Origin: Dehalococcoidia bacterium
GTDB taxonomy: Bacteria; Chloroflexota; Dehalococcoidia; Lucifugimonadales; UBA3495
Direction of reading: 5' to 3'
Length of the DNA stretch: 34,841 nucleotides
Assembly: GCA_012959605.1 (NCBI GenBank)
Contig: DUCU01000028.1
Location: 1-34,841, forward strand
Position numbers and translations under genes: made by a program. This document shows, in pieces, positions 15,758-24,403 of the stretch (positions are counted from its first letter, which is position 1; each line of letters starts with the position of its first letter). The notes under the pieces are model-generated. The model had not been told where the DNA came from. It worked only from the letters and a program-made list of their open reading frames with translations, and made no database searches.

Positions 15758-16707
15758 TATTCTCCGGCACTGACGACCTCGCAGTATTAGCTCTGGCCGT
15801 GCTGATTGACCTGACCCTTGGCGAGCCGCCCATGTGGGCGCACCCAACGGTCTGGATGGGACGGCATATCAAGTTTGTAGAGCGCTGGGTGCCCAAAAAA
15901 GGTCTACTGGGTTTAGTAGGGGGGTTGTCCATCGCCATGACCATGCCTACCATTTGGGGCGGCGATGCCTTCTTGGTGGCGTTCTGGCTGCAAGAGATTC
16001 ACTCGGTGGTCTATATTGTGGTCGCCGCATTTCTTTTGAAGACCACGTTCTCTGTCCGGCTTCTGCACCGCGAAGCCGCGCTGATTCGTGGGCACTTGGA
16101 TCGAGGCGACATGGAGACTGTGCGAGGTCGGATGCCGTCGCTGGTCAGCCGAGACCCGTCCAGCCTGACCGCAGATCAGGCCACCGCCGCCACCGTGGAA
16201 TCAGTCTCGGAGAACATCAATGACAGCTTCCTGGCTCCGTGGCTGTTCTTTGCTTTTTTCGGTCTGCCGGGAGCCTTCGCCTTCCGCATGATTAACACGC
16301 TGGACAGTATGATAGGCTACCGTGGCGTCTACGAGTACGTGGGCAAGGCCTCTGCCAAGTTGGACGACCTAGTAAATCTGATTCCGGCACGGTTAGCTGG
16401 GTTTTTGCTGGTGGTCGCCAGTGGCTTTCTACCGGGCCAAAAGATATCCAGAGCCTGGAGCATCATGTGGCGTCACCATTCCCGCACCCAGAGTCCCAAC
16501 GCCGGTTGGACTATGGCTGGGATGGCCGGGGCCTTGGGCGTACAACTTCAAAAAGACGACCCGGAGCTTGGCTACCAACTGGGTGAACCTGACCGGGATA
16601 TTGAGCCCAAGGACATCACCCGCACGATCCAGTCTATGTACCTAGTAGGGTTCTTCGGCCTAATCATCGCGTTTGCAGTAATCTACGTTCGAGGCAGCCT
16701 AGTTTAA
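15754..16707 (+). CDS. cbiB: Adenosylcobinamide-phosphate synthase, CbiB/CobD type
   Basis: Membrane enzyme that attaches the aminopropanol (phosphate) arm to adenosylcobyric acid. Signatures are LIDLTLGEPPMWAHPTVWMG, ATVESVSENINDSFLAPWLF and INTLDSMIGYR, followed by DLVNLIPARLAGFLLV and SPNAGWTMAGMAGAL. The start chosen is TTG 15754, which overlaps the cobS stop as TTGA; this gives 317 residues. ATG 15718 would add 12 residues with no homology and a poor ribosome site. The tight overlap implies translational coupling with cobS. It acts together with the next gene, which should supply the amino-alcohol precursor. Confidence 0.94.
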   Translation: MIFSGTDDLAVLALAVLIDLTLGEPPMWAHPTVWMGRHIKFVERWVPKKGLLGLVGGLSIAMTMPTIWGGDAFLVAFWLQEIHSVVYIVVAAFLLKTTFSVRLLHREAALIRGHLDRGDMETVRGRMPSLVSRDPSSLTADQATAATVESVSENINDSFLAPWLFFAFFGLPGAFAFRMINTLDSMIGYRGVYEYVGKASAKLDDLVNLIPARLAGFLLVVASGFLPGQKISRAWSIMWRHHSRTQSPNAGWTMAGMAGALGVQLQKDDPELGYQLGEPDRDIEPKDITRTIQSMYLVGFFGLIIAFAVIYVRGSLV

Positions 16708-16723
16708 TGGCTGACCGTTGCTG

Positions 16724-17845
16724 ATGCCTGAGAATCCAAATCAAAGCTCGCCCGGCGGCCGTCCAGTGCATGGGAATATTGGGCCGACAGAACTGCGCGC
16801 GCTCGGCTTGAAACGAGAAGACCTGCTGGACTTCAGTGCTAGCATCAGCCCCATCGGCCCACCCGAGGGAGTCTGGAACGCGATGCGTAGCGTGGACTTA
16901 AGTTCCTACCCAGACCCGGAGTGTTTGGAACTCCGCGAAACTATCTGCCGTCACTTATCCACATCGTCCAGGCAGATTTCGATTGGACGGGTGTTTGTTG
17001 GCAACGGATCCACGGAGATATTCCATCTGCTGACCCGCGTTTATCTGGCGGGTCGTCCCGACAACGGGATCGCTTTGTTGATGACGCCGACCTATGGCGA
17101 GTATGACGGTGCCTGCCGGTTGGCCGGTGCCAAGATATTGAATCTAGTCGCCGACGCTGCCAAGGATTTCAGTTGGGACCTTGGAGCTGCAGCTAAGTTA
17201 ATCAGCGAAAACAAACCCAACATCGTCATCATCTGCAACCCAAATAACCCCACCGGGGTCTATCTGGATCCCCAGGAGATTGAAATCCTGGCTGACGCCA
17301 CTCGTGATGCGGGCGGCTTGCTGGTTGTGGACGAGGCCTACCTGGCCTTCGTGGCAGAACCTTGGGATTCTTTGGCATTGATGGACCGACCAGAAGTGAT
17401 GCTGGTGCGCTCCATGACCAAAGACTACGCCCAGACCGCCCTCCGACTTGGCTATGCCCTGGCTTCAGAGGAAGTTGTTACCCGCCTGCGTGCATTTCAG
17501 CCTGACTGGAGCGTGAACAGCTTGGCCCAAAAAGCTGGCGTGTCCGCCCTGGAGGACACTGAATACCTGCCTAGAGCTAGAGAGGCGGTTTTCAGCGCCA
17601 AGGATTTCTTGTCTGGCGAGCTTAAATCCATTGGACTTGAAATCCCTAATTCAGAGGCCAACTTCATCCTGGTCAAAGTCGGTGACGCTGCTAAGTGGCG
17701 TTCCTTGTTGCTGGCAAAGGGGCTGGTGGTAAGGGACTGCACATCGTTCGGTCTGCCAGAGTTCATTCGGGTCGGCATCCGGCCCTTGTCTGACTGCCAG
17801 CGATTGGCGACAGCGATGACCCAAGTTTCGGAGACTGTTCGTTAG
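16724..17845 (+). CDS. cobD: PLP-dependent aminotransferase-fold protein, probable threonine-phosphate decarboxylase
   Basis: Fold-type I PLP enzyme of the HisC/CobD/CobC family, 373 residues from ATG 16724 (a TTG at 16718 is the alternative). The N-terminal HGNIGPTELRALG and LLDFSASISPIGPP motifs are typical of CobD, which decarboxylates L-threonine phosphate to aminopropanol phosphate, rather than of histidinol-phosphate aminotransferase. The PLP-binding core shows CNPNNPTGVYL, VVDEAYLAF and the Schiff-base Lys (residue 233) in RSMTKDYAQTALRLGYA. Its place directly behind cbiB strongly supports the cobalamin role. By Pseudomonas nomenclature the gene is cobC. A HisC-like side role cannot be excluded. 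Confidence 0.9.
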   Translation: MPENPNQSSPGGRPVHGNIGPTELRALGLKREDLLDFSASISPIGPPEGVWNAMRSVDLSSYPDPECLELRETICRHLSTSSRQISIGRVFVGNGSTEIFHLLTRVYLAGRPDNGIALLMTPTYGEYDGACRLAGAKILNLVADAAKDFSWDLGAAAKLISENKPNIVIICNPNNPTGVYLDPQEIEILADATRDAGGLLVVDEAYLAFVAEPWDSLALMDRPEVMLVRSMTKDYAQTALRLGYALASEEVVTRLRAFQPDWSVNSLAQKAGVSALEDTEYLPRAREAVFSAKDFLSGELKSIGLEIPNSEANFILVKVGDAAKWRSLLLAKGLVVRDCTSFGLPEFIRVGIRPLSDCQRLATAMTQVSETVR

Positions 17846-17932
17846 CAGGACAAAATTCGGCCTTGATGAAAAAAGCCTGGGCAATTAGAATCTATTTCAA
17901 TATCTAAAAATAAACGTTAGGAGTCTCTTGCT

Positions 17933-18547
17933 ATGACTACTACTCGAGAAACCTCCACCGGGGAGATCGTAGGCGACAGTCGGTTTCACGATGATTTTGG
18001 CGCCCCATCTGACCGGGCAGTGTCCAAGCTAAAATCACATCTGACTCCCTATGTTCAGGAGTTCATCCAGAACGCGCCATTCGCAATCATGGCTACCGCC
18101 AATGCCGACGGTCGCTGTGACGCATCCCCCAAGGGCGGCAAGCCCGGATTTGTGAAAGTGATGGGCGAAAAGCACCTGCTATTCCCTGATGTAGCCGGTA
18201 ACCGCCTTTTCCAGTCCTATCAAAACATCGACGGCAATCCATACATCGGACTAATCTTCTTCATCCCCGGAATCAATGACACCGTCCGGGTTAACGGCAA
18301 GGTCAGCATCGTCAACAAAGAGGAACTGGAACGCCAGAACATCGAGCTTTCGCTTTACGAAACTGACGACAATTCCAAGCACCTCCAAGGGATGTTGGTT
18401 GAGGTTGAAGAGGCCTACGGGCACTGCCCTAGGGCTCTCAAGTTTTCTAACCTTTGGGGGATTGACGAGATTGCCAAAAACAAGGCCAATCTTCCTTTCG
18501 CAGAGCGCACTGACGAGAATTACTACAAGCATGAAGAAGGTTCTTAG
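17933..18547 (+). CDS. Pyridoxamine 5'-phosphate oxidase-family FMN-binding protein
   Basis: 204-residue split-barrel flavoprotein. The core begins at NAPFAIMATANADGRCDASPKGG (48-69), a signature of the MSMEG_1061/DR2398-type PPOX subfamily, followed by LLFPDVAGNRLFQSYQNI (82-99) and NPYIGLIFFIPG. The tail AYGHCPRALKFSNLWG is also typical of that subfamily. Proteins of this type bind FMN or F420 and reduce varied small molecules; the substrate is unknown, and no role in cobalamin metabolism should be assumed despite the location. ATG 17933 has TAGGAG at 17918-17923. A strong terminator follows. Confidence 0.9.
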   Translation: MTTTRETSTGEIVGDSRFHDDFGAPSDRAVSKLKSHLTPYVQEFIQNAPFAIMATANADGRCDASPKGGKPGFVKVMGEKHLLFPDVAGNRLFQSYQNIDGNPYIGLIFFIPGINDTVRVNGKVSIVNKEELERQNIELSLYETDDNSKHLQGMLVEVEEAYGHCPRALKFSNLWGIDEIAKNKANLPFAERTDENYYKHEEGS

Positions 18548-18602
18548 CCTTTCTTCACAACTGGCTGCTATTAACGGTCAGTTAGCCTTAAATTGAAGGT
18601 AA

Positions 18603-18637
18603 AAGCAGGCCTCGGATATTATCCGAGGCCTGCTTTG
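18603..18637 (+). terminator. Hairpin terminator after the PPOX gene
   Basis: Perfect 15-bp stem (18603-18617 with 18621-18635) and a 3-base loop, followed by a short T-rich tract (TTTGTTGTT). Confidence 0.85.
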
Positions 18638-18723
18638 TTGTTGGAATATTCAGGGTTTTTCGGCGGCAAGAAATGTATTAGAAACTCCCTAGATACAGAG
18701 TGATTTTGTGGGACCGTTTTTTG

Positions 18724-18752
18724 TTTACAACAGTGCTGGCCCACCGTAAGAT
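18724..18752 (+). promoter_or_regulatory. Candidate promoter for the M16 peptidase gene
   Basis: TTTACA (18724-18729), 17-base spacer, TAAGAT (18747-18752). A transcription start near 18759 would exclude the longer GTG/TTG-type start at 18756 and supports ATG 18795. Confidence 0.5.
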
Positions 18753-18794
18753 GGGTTGGTTAACCCTACCCGAATACCCCAAGGATTTCTGCAG

Positions 18795-21449
18795 ATGGTA
18801 ACCATCGCCTTTGAAAAACACACCCTGTCCAACGGACTGGACGTGATACTCCACCAGGACCATACGATCCCCGTTGTCGCCGTAAACGTTTGGTACCACG
18901 TGGGTTCCAAAGACGAAGAAATAGGCCGAACTGGATTCGCGCACCTTTTTGAACACGTGATGTTTGAAGGCTCAAAACACCACAACAGCAGCCACTTTGA
19001 GCCCTTGCAAAAAGCTGGCGCCAACCTGAACGGCTCCACCACCCCAGACCGGACCAACTACTGGGAAGACGTGCCCACCAACTACCTTGATCTGGCCCTC
19101 TGGCTGGAATCAGACCGCATGGGTTTTCTGATGGACGCCCTGGACCAACAAAGACTTGATATCCAACGGGACGTGGTGAAGAACGAACGACGCCAGTCCT
19201 ACGAGAACCGACCCTACGGCATGGCCCATTGGCACCTGCAAGAAGCCCTATATCCCATGCCCCATCCCTACCACTGGATGACCATTGGCTCCCAGGAAGA
19301 TCTGGACGCCGCAACCCTGGATGACATCAAGGACTTTTTCAATCGGTTCTACTCTCCCACCAACGCCAGCCTGGCGATTGCCGGTGATATCGACATGGGC
19401 GAGGCCCTCGAGATGGTCAACCACTATTTCGGCGATTTGCCACCGGGTGAGTCAGTACCACGCCGTGGTCGGCACGATTCCGGACTTGTTGGGCGCATAG
19501 ATCTGGAGATGCGCGACAAGGTCACACTGCCCCGGACCTATATCGCCTGGCCGACCCCACCGGAAGGCGACCCTGACGACGCACCGCTGGAGATCTACCA
19601 GGCCATAATGTCTGACGGTCTAACCTCCAGACTGCACAAATCATTGGTCTATGAGAAGCAGATTGCCCAGAGCGCCCACATCCGCTACCACTCTTCTGAG
19701 ATTGCCGGACAGGCCGTTTTGCAGGTTACTGCTGCTGAGGGACACGAACTGGCTGAGGTTGAAGCCGCCGCCGAGGCCGAGATGGCAAGGTTTCTCCGGG
19801 AACCGCCCACTGAGGAAGAGATGACCCGCGTTAAAAACCGCATTGAGGCCAACCACTTCCGCAGCCTGGCCCGCATTGGCGGGTTCGGTGGCCGGGCTGA
19901 CCAGCTCAATCACTTCAGTGTATTTTCAAAGAACCCTGAGCTAATCAACACCAGCCTAGATAAGTACATGTCAGTGACCCGCGAAGACGTGATGCGGGTT
20001 GCAGAAAGCGTCCTTGGAGATAACCAGGTTCGTTTGCGGGTATTGCCCGAGCCGACCCTCTCCCCGGCCACTGTAGCCATTGACCGGGCCGTGATGCCGA
20101 CGCCTAAGAGCGAGCCAGTCTTCACTCCGCCAACACCCACCCGCACCACGCTCTCCAACGGCATGGGCATTTCAGTAATTGAACAACGAGGCTTACCCAT
20201 CGTGGCCTTTGGTGTGTTGATGGACGCCGGTGCATCCCGTGACCCGGAAAACCTCGCCGGACTGGCCGGGTTCACCGCCCAGATGCTGCCGGAAGGTACC
20301 AACAGCAAGACCAGCCAGGAGATTGCCCAGGCCTTTGAGTTCATCGGTTCAAGAATCTCTGCCGACGGACGCCGAGAGTACACCTTGCTCTCAGCGGAAA
20401 CCCTGACCAAGCACTTCCCAACTGCCCTGGAACTAACTGCTGACTTGATTCTGAACCCCAACTTCCCAGATCATGAGGTGGAACGAGTTCGCCGCGAACA
20501 CCTGACCGAACTCAGACGCGGCAAGGATGAGCCGAATGCCGTGGCCGAGCAACTAATGGCCGGCTTGGTGTTCAACCGAGATTCAGGATACGGACACTCG
20601 CTGTCGGGTACGGAAGCGTCCATTGGCGCATTAACACGGAACGATATGATGAGCCAGTTCAAACGGGACTACAGTCCCGTCAACGCCAACCTGATAGTGG
20701 TGGGTGACGTTAGCGTCGACGAGGTCGTAAAACGTGCTGAGTCGGTGTTTGGCTCTTGGAAGGGCGGTGATTCATCGGCTAATGGTAAGGCCGAAGTGAT
20801 GCTATCCAACGGCGTTGCCACCATCTACCTGGTGGACCGCCCCGGCGCGCCGCAATCGGTAATCCGGGCCCTGCACACCACCATCCCTCGGCTGCATCCG
20901 GACTATTTGGGGCTAACCTTGATGAACTACGCCTTTGGTGGGCAGTTCTCCGCTCGGTTGAACCAGAACCTGCGCCAAGACAAGGGCTACAGCTACGGCT
21001 ACCAGTCCCACGTTCAGTGGTACCGCGGCCCTTCCCTGATGCTGGCTGGCGGTTCAGTGCAGACCGAGGTTACCAAGGAATCTGTGTTTGAAACACTGAA
21101 AGAGTTCAACGAAGTCAGAGACTCAAGGCCCATCAGCCAAGAAGAACTGGACAACGCCAAGGCCAGTGTCCTGCGTAGCTTCCCGGCCAACTTTGAGCGC
21201 CCAGGGGCCATCATGGGCCAGGTGCTACAAATGGTTCAGTTTGGCCTGCCGGATGACTACCTACAGACCGTCAGGTCTAGCGTTGAGTCTGTGACCCTGG
21301 ATGACGTGCACCGCATCACCCAGGAATTGATTCGCCCGGACCAACTCAAGATACTGGTGGTGGGTGACCGTCAGCAGATAGAAACGGGGCTTTTGGAGTT
21401 GGATATTCCTACCGTGATCCTAGATGTGGATGGTGTCGAGACTTCGTAG
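18795..21449 (+). CDS. M16-family zinc peptidase, fused two-domain form
   Basis: 884-residue insulinase/pitrilysin-like protein. The N-terminal half carries the inverted zinc motif H50-L-F-E53-H54 with the third ligand Glu131 (in VVKNERRQSYENRPYG), and is catalytic. The second half starts near LSNGMGISVIEQRGLPIVAFGVLMDAG; the corresponding place reads GLAGFTAQML with no HxxEH, so it is the usual inactive partner domain. In many bacteria the two halves are separate subunits; here one chain contains both. No signal peptide is visible, suggesting cytoplasmic action, perhaps on peptides. ATG 18795 has AAGGA at 18781-18785; the frame opens upstream at 18756. A terminator lies downstream. Confidence 0.93.
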   Translation: MVTIAFEKHTLSNGLDVILHQDHTIPVVAVNVWYHVGSKDEEIGRTGFAHLFEHVMFEGSKHHNSSHFEPLQKAGANLNGSTTPDRTNYWEDVPTNYLDLALWLESDRMGFLMDALDQQRLDIQRDVVKNERRQSYENRPYGMAHWHLQEALYPMPHPYHWMTIGSQEDLDAATLDDIKDFFNRFYSPTNASLAIAGDIDMGEALEMVNHYFGDLPPGESVPRRGRHDSGLVGRIDLEMRDKVTLPRTYIAWPTPPEGDPDDAPLEIYQAIMSDGLTSRLHKSLVYEKQIAQSAHIRYHSSEIAGQAVLQVTAAEGHELAEVEAAAEAEMARFLREPPTEEEMTRVKNRIEANHFRSLARIGGFGGRADQLNHFSVFSKNPELINTSLDKYMSVTREDVMRVAESVLGDNQVRLRVLPEPTLSPATVAIDRAVMPTPKSEPVFTPPTPTRTTLSNGMGISVIEQRGLPIVAFGVLMDAGASRDPENLAGLAGFTAQMLPEGTNSKTSQEIAQAFEFIGSRISADGRREYTLLSAETLTKHFPTALELTADLILNPNFPDHEVERVRREHLTELRRGKDEPNAVAEQLMAGLVFNRDSGYGHSLSGTEASIGALTRNDMMSQFKRDYSPVNANLIVVGDVSVDEVVKRAESVFGSWKGGDSSANGKAEVMLSNGVATIYLVDRPGAPQSVIRALHTTIPRLHPDYLGLTLMNYAFGGQFSARLNQNLRQDKGYSYGYQSHVQWYRGPSLMLAGGSVQTEVTKESVFETLKEFNEVRDSRPISQEELDNAKASVLRSFPANFERPGAIMGQVLQMVQFGLPDDYLQTVRSSVESVTLDDVHRITQELIRPDQLKILVVGDRQQIETGLLELDIPTVILDVDGVETS

Positions 21450-21490
21450 CTAACAGCAGCCAGCTAACAGCTTTCAGAAATTAGCAAAAG

Positions 21491-21515
21491 GCCCGCCATA
21501 TTGGCGGGCTTTTTC
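21491..21515 (+). terminator. Intrinsic terminator after the M16 peptidase
   Basis: GCCCGCCA (21491-21498) pairs with TGGCGGGC (21502-21509) over a TAT loop, followed by TTTTT. Just upstream, AGCTAACAGC is repeated at 21448-21457 and 21462-21471. Confidence 0.9.
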
Positions 21516-21690
21516 TATTGGTTGAGGTTTGGATGGCGGTTTATTGTTGGGGTCTTTCGCCCAGTTCTAGGTTTAGCATTGTTCGATTGCCGACACCATC
21601 AGTTACCCGGAATACCACGACCATAAAGGCTTTTGTGATAGACCAATTACTGAGGGGGTTTTATCAGGGCCACCAGATTAATCATTTTCA

Positions 21691-22422
21691 TTAAAACCCC
21701 TGAGCAGCTTCTCGTTGGACTCGGAAGAGTGATTCCATGCCCCGTGACGCCAATGAAAGAACCTCGTCCACCTGATGTCGGGGGAACGGGTCGGCCTCAG
21801 TGGCGCCTTGCAACTCAACTAGGCCGCCCTGGGAAGTTAGCACCACGTTGAAATCAACGTCGGCCGCAAAGTCTTCTTCGTAGCAAAGGTCCAGCAGCAG
21901 TTCGCCGTTCAAGATGCCCACGCTGATGGCTGCCACCGGGCAGAGCAGCGGGACCTGCGTCAGCTCCCGGTTCTTTACCAGCATCTGCAGCGCCTGGTTT
22001 AGGGCTACGTAGGCTCCGGTGATGGCCGCGGTGCGGGTTCCTCCGTCGGCTTGGATGACGTCGCAGTCGATGTGCACGGTGCGTTCGCCAAGGGTATCCA
22101 GGTTAGTGACCGCCCTCAGTGAGCGACCAATTAGGCGTTGAATCTCCTGGGAACGTCCGCTGACCTTGCCGGTTTCCCGTTCCCGAGAATTCCGCGTGTT
22201 GGTGGCCCTGGGTAGCATGGAGTATTCGGCAGTAACCCAACCCTTGCCCTGGCCACGCATGAACGCTGGCACCTTCTCTTCGAGGGAGGCCGCGCAGAGC
22301 ACCTTGGTAGTGCCCATTTCGATCAATGCTGAGCCCTCAGCGTACTTCTGGTAACCGGGGATTATGGTGATAGGACGGAGCTGATCCCAGGCTCGCCCGT
22401 CCTTTCTGGAGTATTCAGACAA
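21691..22422 (-). CDS. rph: Ribonuclease PH
   Basis: Phosphorolytic 3'-exoribonuclease that trims tRNA 3' ends; 243 residues, a normal length, expected hexamer. Signatures: RKDGRAWDQLRPITI (6-20), GTTKVLCAASLEEKVPAF, GWVTAEYSMLPRATNTR, SGRSQEIQRLIGRSLRAV (phosphate site and subunit contacts) and IDCDVIQADGGTRTAAITGAYVAL. The start is TTG 22422-22420, with GAGGAACG about 12 bases upstream. A downstream rdgB/XTP pyrophosphatase gene, common in other genomes, is not present; the 3' side faces the M16 peptidase terminator. Confidence 0.96.
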   Translation of the reverse strand: MSEYSRKDGRAWDQLRPITIIPGYQKYAEGSALIEMGTTKVLCAASLEEKVPAFMRGQGKGWVTAEYSMLPRATNTRNSRERETGKVSGRSQEIQRLIGRSLRAVTNLDTLGERTVHIDCDVIQADGGTRTAAITGAYVALNQALQMLVKNRELTQVPLLCPVAAISVGILNGELLLDLCYEEDFAADVDFNVVLTSQGGLVELQGATEADPFPRHQVDEVLSLASRGMESLFRVQREAAQGF

Positions 22423-22737
22423 TTGTTATTCGTTCCTCAATAATAGCTTTCTGACCTGATTTCAGGCGTCGAACTCAAGTATACCCCAAGCCGTTTGGGA
22501 CCAGTCTTGAAGGCGTCTTAATAATTTAAATGCTATCAACCCTTAACGGATTAACGCTCTGTGTTCACCCATAGGTTTCGGGCGGTTGGTTCCGGCATGC
22601 TCTCTTCAGTAATGTATTAATACGTTGGATCAAGTCGGTGATTGGCGAACAGTATGCCCCTCTATAAACCCAGGTTGTACTAGCTGTGGCCGTCCGACTA
22701 TAATTTACTGCAGATTCCAAATAAAAGGAGCCAAACC
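22423..22737. other. 315-base divergent intergenic region between rph and ilvE
   Basis: No gene is supported here. It holds a TATACT on the minus strand (22483-22478) that could be the rph -10 box without a clear -35 partner, a GTATTAATAC palindrome at 22614-22623 inside an imperfect 16-base dyad, and the ilvE promoter listed separately. Confidence 0.6.
22675..22704 (+). promoter_or_regulatory. Candidate promoter for the branched-chain aminotransferase gene
   Basis: TTGTAC (22675-22680), 18-base spacer, perfect TATAAT (22699-22704). Predicted start near 22711, about 27 bases before GTG 22738. Confidence 0.6.
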
Positions 22738-23706
22738 GTGGGCACAAATAAAGCAACATCCGTCAACGGCAACCAAACTTTGCACGCCTTTTTCAAGGGC
22801 GCTGTGGTACCGATGGATGAGGCAAAGGTGAGTGTGATGACTCATGCGTTGCACTACGGAACGGCCGTCTTCGAGGGTATCCGCGGCAACTGGAACGAAG
22901 AAAAAGGCAAGATGTTCATCTTCCGCATGCGGGAGCATTACGAACGCCTGATTCGTGGCTGCAAGATTCTGATGTTGGACATCCCTTACACCGCCGATCA
23001 ACTTTGTAATATTACCGTTGACCTGATAATGACCAACGGTCATGACTCAGATATTTACATTCGGCCGCTGGCCTATAAAAGCGCAGAGGTAGTGGCGAAC
23101 CTGAAACTGCAGGACCTAGATAGTGATTTCACTCTGATTACCGTTCCATTTGGCAACTATCTGGGTACAGACATCCTCCGCTGTTGCACTTCATCGTGGC
23201 GACGAGTTGACGACAACATGATTCCTACGCAGATCAAGAGCGCTGGTATCTATGTCAACAGCTTGCTGGCTAAGACTGAAGCCACCCTGGCCGGGTTTGA
23301 TGAAGCCATCATCCTGAACCAGGACGGCCATGTATCGGAAGGCTCCGGCGAAAACGTATTTATGGTGTCCGGTGGAAAACTGCACACTCCCAGGCTGGAG
23401 GACAACGCTCTGCCCGGTATAACCAGAGACACCGTTATTCAACTGGCGCAGGACGAAATGGGCCTGCAGGTGATGGAAAGGAGCATCGACCGCAGTGAGC
23501 TATATCTCTGCGACGAGGTGTTCCTCAGCGGTACCGCAGCCCATCTAACCCCGGTAGTGTCGCTGGACTCCCGCGACATTGGTACCGGAAAGCCTGGGCC
23601 GATTTCCTTAGAATTGCAGAAGATGTACTTTGACATCGTGGCCGGCAAAAACCCCAAGTACCTCCACTGGTGCACGGACGTTACTCCCGTATCAATACCG
23701 GCCTAG
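22738..23706 (+). CDS. ilvE: Branched-chain amino acid aminotransferase
   Basis: Fold-type IV PLP enzyme that transaminates valine, leucine and isoleucine with 2-oxoglutarate; 322 residues. Visible landmarks are VSVMTHALHYGTAVFEGIRG (31-50), the PLP-binding Lys167 in TQIKSAGIYVNSLLAKTEA, GHVSEGSGENVFMV, and FLSGTAAHLTPVVSLDSRDIGTGKPG near the end. GTG 22738 has AGGAG at 22726-22730 with ideal spacing. Family distinctions from D-amino-acid aminotransferase and aminodeoxychorismate lyase are supported by the ARxIRP-like YIRPLAYKS and the C-terminal motif. Confidence 0.94.
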   Translation: MGTNKATSVNGNQTLHAFFKGAVVPMDEAKVSVMTHALHYGTAVFEGIRGNWNEEKGKMFIFRMREHYERLIRGCKILMLDIPYTADQLCNITVDLIMTNGHDSDIYIRPLAYKSAEVVANLKLQDLDSDFTLITVPFGNYLGTDILRCCTSSWRRVDDNMIPTQIKSAGIYVNSLLAKTEATLAGFDEAIILNQDGHVSEGSGENVFMVSGGKLHTPRLEDNALPGITRDTVIQLAQDEMGLQVMERSIDRSELYLCDEVFLSGTAAHLTPVVSLDSRDIGTGKPGPISLELQKMYFDIVAGKNPKYLHWCTDVTPVSIPA

Positions 23707-23724
23707 TTAACGGCTCAGGTGTAA

Positions 23725-23786
23725 CTGAATAGCTAAACGAACAGACGCCCCGATACATCGGGGCGTCTGTTCGTTTAGCTATTCAG
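23725..23786. terminator. 30-bp perfect inverted repeat between ilvE and plsY
   Basis: Arms 23725-23754 and 23757-23786 are exact reverse complements separated by AC. The element starts 19 bases after the ilvE stop and ends 11 bases before the plsY ribosome site. There is no T-tract on either side. It may act as a transcript-end barrier or processing site; its length exceeds that of ordinary terminators. Confidence 0.7.
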
Positions 23787-23812
23787 GACTGTCTTAAAAG
23801 GAGTTCGGTCAA

Positions 23813-24391
23813 GTGACTTGGATTTGGCTTGGATTAGTCTGCTACGCAATCGGCAGCCTCCCCACGGCTTATCTATTCACACGCTATATCCTGGCCCAGG
23901 ATATCCGCGATATTGGCGATAACAACAGCGGCGCGGCCAACGTCTTCCGAAACGTTGGCGCCAAAGCTGGTGTGGCCGTGGGGGCCATCGACATCGTCAA
24001 GGGCAGCGTGGTAATCGTGCTGGCCAAGGTTCTGGTGGATGACACCGGGATGGAGATGATGGCCGGTGCCGCGGCCTTGGTCGGTCACAACTTTCCAGTT
24101 CATTTGAAATTCCGGGGCGGACGGGGCGCGGCCACTGCGGTGGGCGTTCTGATCGCTTCGGTCCCAATAGTGGGGCTGCCCGTTGGCGCGTTTTGCCTAG
24201 TATTACTGTATTTCACCCACAAGGCAATCTACCCGCTGGCGGTGTTTTTAGTGGCTATACCGGCCCTAACCTGGCCGGCTGGCTACTCGGTCAGTCTGGA
24301 AATCTACGCAGTGGCAATGCCCATTGCCGTGGGCCTGAGCCACTTCTTCACTACGCGCATTTTGAACCCAGGGGCTGGTTCCAGGTCCTGA
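23813..24391 (+). CDS. plsY: Glycerol-3-phosphate acyltransferase PlsY
   Basis: Integral membrane acyltransferase that moves an acyl group from acyl-phosphate to glycerol-3-phosphate, the first step of phospholipid synthesis. 192 residues. The three family motifs are present in slightly altered form: GSLPTAYLFTR (14-24), DNNSGAANVFRNVGAKAG (about 37-54, usually GSGNxGATNxxR) and GHNFPVHLKFRGGRGAATAVGV (about 91-112, usually GGKG). Five or so hydrophobic segments are seen. GTG 23813 has AAAGGAG at 23797-23803. It needs PlsX to supply acyl-phosphate, which is not in this window. Confidence 0.93.
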   Translation: MTWIWLGLVCYAIGSLPTAYLFTRYILAQDIRDIGDNNSGAANVFRNVGAKAGVAVGAIDIVKGSVVIVLAKVLVDDTGMEMMAGAAALVGHNFPVHLKFRGGRGAATAVGVLIASVPIVGLPVGAFCLVLLYFTHKAIYPLAVFLVAIPALTWPAGYSVSLEIYAVAMPIAVGLSHFFTTRILNPGAGSRS

Positions 24392-24403
24392 GACACGTTT
24401 CAA

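Noticed and set aside
21541..21624. 27-codon minus-strand ORF starting at ATG 21624
   Set aside because: Too short, no ribosome site and no recognisable homology, although the composition looks protein-like.
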